Position numbers and translations under genes: made by a program
Assembly: GCA_964406095.1 (NCBI GenBank)
Contig: CAYOQJ010000120.1
Coordinates: 11,644 to 75,643 of the forward strand
Reading direction: 5' to 3'
Origin: M55B167 sp964406095
GTDB taxonomy: Bacteria > Verrucomicrobiota > Kiritimatiellia > RFP12 > UBA1067
DNA: 64,000 nt
The notes under the pieces: model-generated
Databases searched by the model: none
Told to the model about the DNA's origin: nothing
Seen by the model: only the letters and a program-made list of their open reading frames with translations
Shown: positions 59,738-64,000 of the stretch, piece after piece
How positions within the stretch are numbered: position 1 is the stretch's first letter
Layout of the letters: each line of letters opens with the position of its first letter

Positions 59738-62479
59738 TTATTTTATAACCTCGTAAATAATAACTCCTCTGTTATCACGTCCGGCGGTATCCAGCTTGAA
59801 ACAAGCCGCACCCTCCCGTACTGTAACCGGTAAAGTGTAAAGCCTCCGCCCTCCGGTGGAAAGAGCAAATACCCGGCATTTGTCAGCAACATCGCAACAC
59901 AGCTCAACCTCTGCCGATCCTCTGCGTACAAGATGTGGCAACCCGCCCCAGTCAAGCAGAATGCTTCGTTTTTCATCAGCATAACGTATGCCACTGTTCT
60001 GAATGTCAGTTAAATGTGTCAGAATCATCCGCTTCGATCTGTTAAGAGGCAGGTCATCCAATGCACTTATCCATACTGTCGCAGCGCTTCCGCTGATGGT
60101 GACCTGCAGTGGAGCCGCCGCTATTGTACCCTTTTCACAGAAGCCACCGCACGTTTTTTCCGTTATTATTGTAAAACTTCCGCTCTGATTGTCAATTTTG
60201 AGTGCGCGGTTCGAGTTTGCCAGTTCTGTCACACTGCTGTGTAAAAATGGTACAAACTCAGGATTCCTGGCATACTCTTTAAAAACCGCCGGATATTCGG
60301 CGGTGTACTCAAACTCCTCAGGGGGGTTCGCGCCTGTATAGACCCCGATTCTGTGACTCCAACCCAGAACCGGCCATAGATTTTTGCTGGCAGGGTAAAT
60401 ATTATCAGGTGAACTTAAAGTTGTTTCAGGAAGATGGATTAGTGCACTTGAGTTCAGCGGCTGAATATCGCCACGTAAAAAAAGGCAGATCGATGCGCGT
60501 TCCGCTGCCAGTGAGAGTGGATCGTTGAGCATGTCGAAATACCCGATCGGACGACTGCTCAGTGCGGCGAGCTCTTTAATGTTATGGCTGTACGAAAAAC
60601 GCCACAAACCGCTCCAATCCTGCAATGCCGCCAGGGCTCCTGTCAGAATGCCGCCCACTCCTCTGAAACGTCCTGGGGCGGCATAATTGTATTCCGAAAT
60701 GGTGAACGGTTTGCCGTAATGACGCATGTATATCTCACGACGCCCGCCAAAATTGTTGTTTTTGAGGGGGTTGGAGTTCGCAGAGCGGCTGGGTAAACGC
60801 CATTTCTGCTTTATAAAATTAGGATGATCCACATAGAAGTGCTCGTCGATATAATCGTAAACCCGGGCTCGCACCAGATGATCAGGCAGAAAGTGGCTCC
60901 AACCGTTAGCATTTGATATCAGTGCCTCGCAACCGATTTCATTCCGCAGTAGATGGCGAAAACGTTTGATCATTGTAATTTCCAGATCTTTGAAGAAGAG
61001 AAGAAAAGCCGCTTTGTGCGAATCCTTGCCGGACATCCCGACACCCTGTGGAATTGTTTCCGGGATTGCACTGTATAACTGTGGCGCACTCTTTTTCTTT
61101 TCCGCCAGCCAGCTCCGCCAGGCCTGCTGCCACTCGGGTATCTCGTTTATTTCGCTGAAATGATTGCCGAAGTTTCCCTCATTGATGATGTTGATCCATG
61201 CCAGGGCCGGTTCATTCGCGTAGGAACGTCCCGTGTGAGGATTGACATGGTTGAGCAGAACGGCAGTGAATTCTTTCAAGTTGTTAAAGGCACCTTCGTG
61301 TACCGGAACCAGCTTTTTAAAGGTGTCCTGAGGTATGCTGCCCGGCTTGTCAATGCCGATTGCCTTCCAGGGTACGCGCCTCGAAACGTAAAGATCGATT
61401 GAAAGATAGATTCCCGCGTTGATCAATTCAGCCATGAATCGGTCAAAACGGCGCATCGCTTCCCTGTTGAGCTGTATTCCATCTTCCGATCCCTCGGTCA
61501 TCAAGCTTTCATAGTGATGAATGCGTACGGTATTGTAGCCGATCCGGGCCAGCCGTTGCGCAATCCGGCGGGCAACTTCTTCGTCGGGATATAATGCCGA
61601 GAAACAGAAATTGACCCCATAGAATCGTTGATGCGTTCCTGGTTGCTTTTTAAAGACGAAGTGGCCATCCTCTGCAATGATTCTGCCGTGCTTGCCGGCA
61701 GGGGCATCCAGAAAACCCATAACAGAGAAGTCGAGGGCCGAACCCTTTGCGATTTCAAGCTCGACTTCCAGCGGTATCCAGTCGCGACCGGCCGTAAGTG
61801 TAACCGGCTTCTGTAGCCGCAACTTGTCGTCAGATCCGGTAGAAATACTGAATGTCAGATTGTAATTTTCGTTTTTGCGGAAGTCAAAGGTTGTAAGGCG
61901 ACCGATGCGCACAGAAAACGTTTCGCTCCATTGGCGGTTGTCCTGGATCAGCAGCGATACCGTTTCGGGGAAATGAAAGGTTACGCTTCCGGTGCCGTCG
62001 GCGGTGCGGAGCGTCAGCTCCTCAACTGTGCTCTGCATTAAGATCAATTTGTCATACTGCGCCGGGAGAACAGCACTGCGCTCACCGCAACTCCAGCTGC
62101 CGCCCCTGAACTCGTCCGCCTGAAGGTTTGCCGTGACAAAAAGGCAGTTTAATCTGATGTCGTTGTGTGACTTGAAGCGGTATTTCGCATGTACCGCGCT
62201 GTCGCGCAACTGAAAGTGCCCCGTGCCAGTGACCATGCCGCCGCCATGCGGGTGCATGCTGAATTCATATACTCCGTTATCCTGTACAACTGTTACATCG
62301 TGCTTGGCTTCGCAATATTTCCAGTCAGGGGTGAACAGCGCGGGTTGAACTTCGACTGCAGGAGCTTCGTGCATCAATCTGCCTCCCGATTCAGCCATGA
62401 AGGTGCCGGCGGTTAGCCTGGCGGTGTATGATAGTGTTAAGATCAACAGTAGATTGAAGATTGTTTCAGTTTTTGTCAT
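59738..62479 (-). CDS. Large exported clan GH-A glycoside hydrolase
   Basis: 913 aa with a signal peptide (about 1-24). Residues about 50-270 are beta-sandwich (carbohydrate-binding-like) modules. The TIM barrel starts at RFYGVNFCFSALYPDEE (about 285) and shows YNTVRIHHYE, YLSIDLYVSR, acid/base Glu in AWINIINEGN (about 434) and nucleophile Glu in FTISEYNY (about 595), the GH5-type arrangement. A C-terminal beta domain (about 740-913) follows. Exact GH family is not clear. It overlaps the U32 gene by 14 nt and precedes the metallopeptidase gene by 2 nt. Confidence 0.83.
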   Translation of the reverse strand: MTKTETIFNLLLILTLSYTARLTAGTFMAESGGRLMHEAPAVEVQPALFTPDWKYCEAKHDVTVVQDNGVYEFSMHPHGGGMVTGTGHFQLRDSAVHAKYRFKSHNDIRLNCLFVTANLQADEFRGGSWSCGERSAVLPAQYDKLILMQSTVEELTLRTADGTGSVTFHFPETVSLLIQDNRQWSETFSVRIGRLTTFDFRKNENYNLTFSISTGSDDKLRLQKPVTLTAGRDWIPLEVELEIAKGSALDFSVMGFLDAPAGKHGRIIAEDGHFVFKKQPGTHQRFYGVNFCFSALYPDEEVARRIAQRLARIGYNTVRIHHYESLMTEGSEDGIQLNREAMRRFDRFMAELINAGIYLSIDLYVSRRVPWKAIGIDKPGSIPQDTFKKLVPVHEGAFNNLKEFTAVLLNHVNPHTGRSYANEPALAWINIINEGNFGNHFSEINEIPEWQQAWRSWLAEKKKSAPQLYSAIPETIPQGVGMSGKDSHKAAFLLFFKDLEITMIKRFRHLLRNEIGCEALISNANGWSHFLPDHLVRARVYDYIDEHFYVDHPNFIKQKWRLPSRSANSNPLKNNNFGGRREIYMRHYGKPFTISEYNYAAPGRFRGVGGILTGALAALQDWSGLWRFSYSHNIKELAALSSRPIGYFDMLNDPLSLAAERASICLFLRGDIQPLNSSALIHLPETTLSSPDNIYPASKNLWPVLGWSHRIGVYTGANPPEEFEYTAEYPAVFKEYARNPEFVPFLHSSVTELANSNRALKIDNQSGSFTIITEKTCGGFCEKGTIAAAPLQVTISGSAATVWISALDDLPLNRSKRMILTHLTDIQNSGIRYADEKRSILLDWGGLPHLVRRGSAEVELCCDVADKCRVFALSTGGRRLYTLPVTVREGAACFKLDTAGRDNRGVIIYEVIK

Positions 62480-63701
62480 GATGGTTGCTATCTTTTATGA
62501 CGTAGACCTTGTCGTTTTCGCGTACTCTCTTTTCGCAGAAAATTGTGAACCACTCGCCCCTGTTTACACGCTCCGGCGTTTCATCGTCGCGGCGCATCCC
62601 GACCGCACTCAGTTCCACAATGCCGGAAGTCGCACCGTGTACCGCGATTCTGTCGTTGACGTGAACAGGGTTGTTCTGCACAAGAATCTCGGCAACACGC
62701 GGCTGCTTGTAATATCTGCGCACAACCCCGGCGTGTAATTTGCAGGTGGTTGCCAGATTGCCGTCCACTGCGGTTAGCTGCTCTTCTCCCGGACGTCCAT
62801 AAAATAATCCACGCCCAAACTCGCGGTGATACACCCTGCCACACTCTCTTTCAAGTTCAAGAACCAGTTCCCGGGTAAATTTACCGTTGAAAAACGCATC
62901 GACCGCATGGCGGTAAGCAGCGGTCACAACCTTGACATACTCAGAATTACGAGCCCGGCCTTCGATCTTGAATGCAGCGATGCCAGCATTTATTAGTTGG
63001 TCAATAAAGGTGATTGAACAGAGATCACGGGCGGAAAATATTGTGTGCGCTGTTACCTCAAATTCTGCGCCGGAGGTGGACTCCTGCTCGATTTCACGCA
63101 CATGATATCTGCGGCGGCATGGTTGCAGACATTCGCCGCGACTGCCTGATCGTCCGTAAGCTTCATGCGATAACAGGCAGCGTCCCGATACTGCCACACA
63201 CATGGCACCATGCACAAATGTCTCAATTTCAATTCCGCTTTTTCGCACAATCTTTTGAATCTCGGTCAGAGTACACTCGCGTGCGAGAACAACGCGCTCC
63301 GCTCCCTGCGATTTGAGGAAAAGTGCGCTTTGGCTGTTGCTACACGACATCTGGGTGGAAACGTGAAAGGGGAGGTTGTGCCTGCGACATGCCTGGATCA
63401 CGGCCCAGTCTGAAACGATAACCGCATCCACTTGATCACGCACCGTGCACAGTAGCCTGTCAATAGCACCCAGCTCTCCCTCGAAGACCAGCGTGTTGAG
63501 TGTCAGATACACTCTAACCCCATTGTTCCGGCATAGATTCGAAGCCTCCGCCAGCGTCTCACGGGTGAAGTTCTTCGTCGCTCCCTGACGCATATTGAAC
63601 TCATCAACACCCAAATATATTGCGTCGGCACCGGCTTCAATCGCAACCCGCAACGAGGCCATGTCGCCAGCTGGTGCCAGTACTTCCGGTCTTCTTTTCA
63701 T
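62466..63701 (-). CDS. U32 family peptidase-like protein
   Basis: 411 aa from ATG 63701 (MKRRPEVLAPAGDM is the normal family start; the frame extends 17 codons further up). TIM-barrel-like domain with AGADAIYLGVDEFNMR, HVSTQMSCSN, and the U32 signature ETFVHGAMCVAVSGRCLLS, then the cysteines GRSGSRGECLQPCRR expected to hold an iron-sulfur cluster. Characterised relatives (TrhP/YegQ, RlhA) modify tRNA or rRNA by hydroxylation. The C-terminus has a small beta-barrel (VHVNDRIAVHGATSG). It is the first gene of the minus-strand run down to 57441. Confidence 0.9.
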   Translation of the reverse strand: MKRRPEVLAPAGDMASLRVAIEAGADAIYLGVDEFNMRQGATKNFTRETLAEASNLCRNNGVRVYLTLNTLVFEGELGAIDRLLCTVRDQVDAVIVSDWAVIQACRRHNLPFHVSTQMSCSNSQSALFLKSQGAERVVLARECTLTEIQKIVRKSGIEIETFVHGAMCVAVSGRCLLSHEAYGRSGSRGECLQPCRRRYHVREIEQESTSGAEFEVTAHTIFSARDLCSITFIDQLINAGIAAFKIEGRARNSEYVKVVTAAYRHAVDAFFNGKFTRELVLELERECGRVYHREFGRGLFYGRPGEEQLTAVDGNLATTCKLHAGVVRRYYKQPRVAEILVQNNPVHVNDRIAVHGATSGIVELSAVGMRRDDETPERVNRGEWFTIFCEKRVRENDKVYVIKDSNHHDKN

Positions 63702-63885
63702 GCCGCCATGATCGCACTTTCTGTCACAAAAACCAAGAAGTTTAAGTAGCAACTTGAGCTGACAGCTGGTCGCAACTGCAGCAAAACAAACTACAAGCTA
63801 CTGACTACACGCTTAGGTTGTGGGCACAGCCCGCTTTAGTCGCTATAATTTCAATTTCTGCAACAAAAAACAAGAAATTGAGACG

Positions 63886-63920
63886 GTAAATCGTAAATTG
63901 TAAGTTGTAAATTGTAATCT
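63886..63920 (+). repeat. Heptanucleotide tandem array (five units)
   Basis: Five consecutive 7-mers: GTAAATC, GTAAATT, GTAAGTT, GTAAATT, GTAATCT. Each unit begins GTAA and differs from the core GTAAATT by at most three bases. This is direct from sequence; function unknown. Confidence 0.8.
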
Positions 63921-63929
63921 ACTACTTTT

Positions 63930-63948
63930 AAAACGCGTAGCGTTTTTT
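63930..63948 (+). terminator. Terminator-like hairpin, copy of 1568-1584
   Basis: AAAACGC (63930-63936), loop GTA, GCGTTTT (63940-63946), then TT: 7-bp stem ending in a T-run. Same design as the hairpin at 1568-1584 but with a G-C pair in place of A-T. It could end a gene that lies beyond the window's right edge on the minus strand, or one read from the left. Confidence 0.45.
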
Positions 63949-64000
63949 CTAAAGCTGCGGCGCAGAAAATACAACCAGATATTTCATGACCAGGGCTAGG

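Larger units (their letters stand above)
63702..64000. other. Non-coding tail region rich in short repeats
   Basis: No gene is seen in these 299 bases. They hold an inverted repeat TCAATTTCT/AGAAATTGA (63851-63859, 63873-63881), a heptad array and a hairpin (both listed separately). The promoter of the U32 gene should lie at its left side, but no convincing hexamer pair was found. Confidence 0.6.

Noticed and set aside
1..64000. CRISPR arrays, insertion sequences, prophage genes, rRNA genes
   Set aside because: No regularly spaced repeats with unique spacers, transposase or phage motifs, or rRNA-like stretches were found on reading.

Overview
The window looks like a chromosomal segment of a Gram-negative, peptidoglycan-making bacterium of the PVC group (Verrucomicrobiota, Kiritimatiellota or Lentisphaerota). 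This is inferred from gene content, not from a marker search. The signs are many exported glycoside-hydrolase-like proteins (GH99-like, apiosidase-like, GH2, GH110-like, clan GH-A), a Tat-exported Gfo/Idh/MocA oxidoreductase, a ThuA-domain protein, an autotransporter-type beta-strand repeat protein, TRL-like lipoproteins, and a dcw cluster with MurE carrying the meso-diaminopimelate motif DNPR. No IS element, prophage or CRISPR array was seen.

Layout. 1-2887: a HEAT-like repeat protein running off the left edge and a Tat-exported Gfo/Idh/MocA protein. 3030-3105: tRNA-His. 3134-10714 (minus): an AraC regulator followed by a tight four-gene run of exported glycan-active proteins. 10941-14246 (plus): an orphan ABC sugar permease with a very large insertion, and a ThuA-domain protein. 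14351-17573 (minus): RNase D, a UPF0210 (PFL)/ACT-domain pair and tRNA-Thr. 17821-30814 (plus): compact division/wall cluster mraZ-rsmH-ftsL-ftsI-murE-murF-murD-LysM lipoprotein-ftsW, continued by glyQS and larB; mraY, murG, murC and ftsQAZ are not here. 31016-31525: hsp20 with a strong terminator. 31934-39187 (plus): thioredoxin, DUF302 lipoprotein, TolC-type lipoprotein, RND adaptor, RND pump and a two-cluster ferredoxin, facing a sigma-54 activator (39213-40571, minus) whose PAS domain carries a C-x2-C-x-C motif.

40843-41076 is the 3' remnant of an FGE-sulfatase-domain gene. 41269-52367 (plus): a membrane-anchored small protein, a YdjY-like protein, an exported beta-mannosidase, a PabB-PabC fusion, a GH110-like beta-helix protein and a sialidase-like protein. 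52409-56102 (minus): purD, purE and a kinase-fold protein that has lost its catalytic residues. 56231-63701: an unknown exported protein (plus), then on the minus strand a U32 family protein, a large clan GH-A enzyme, a gluzincin-type metallopeptidase and two tandem TRL-like lipoproteins. The last 300 bases are non-coding and rich in short repeats.

How it works together. Much of the window serves breakdown of external complex carbohydrate (exported hydrolases, AraC control, sugar permease). Housekeeping blocks (cell wall, glycyl-tRNA synthesis, purines, folate) lie between these. The least ordinary parts are the permease with a 450-residue insertion, the pseudokinase coupled to purE, and the redox-flavoured efflux operon with a candidate sigma-54 promoter and an upstream TGCAAT repeat cluster.
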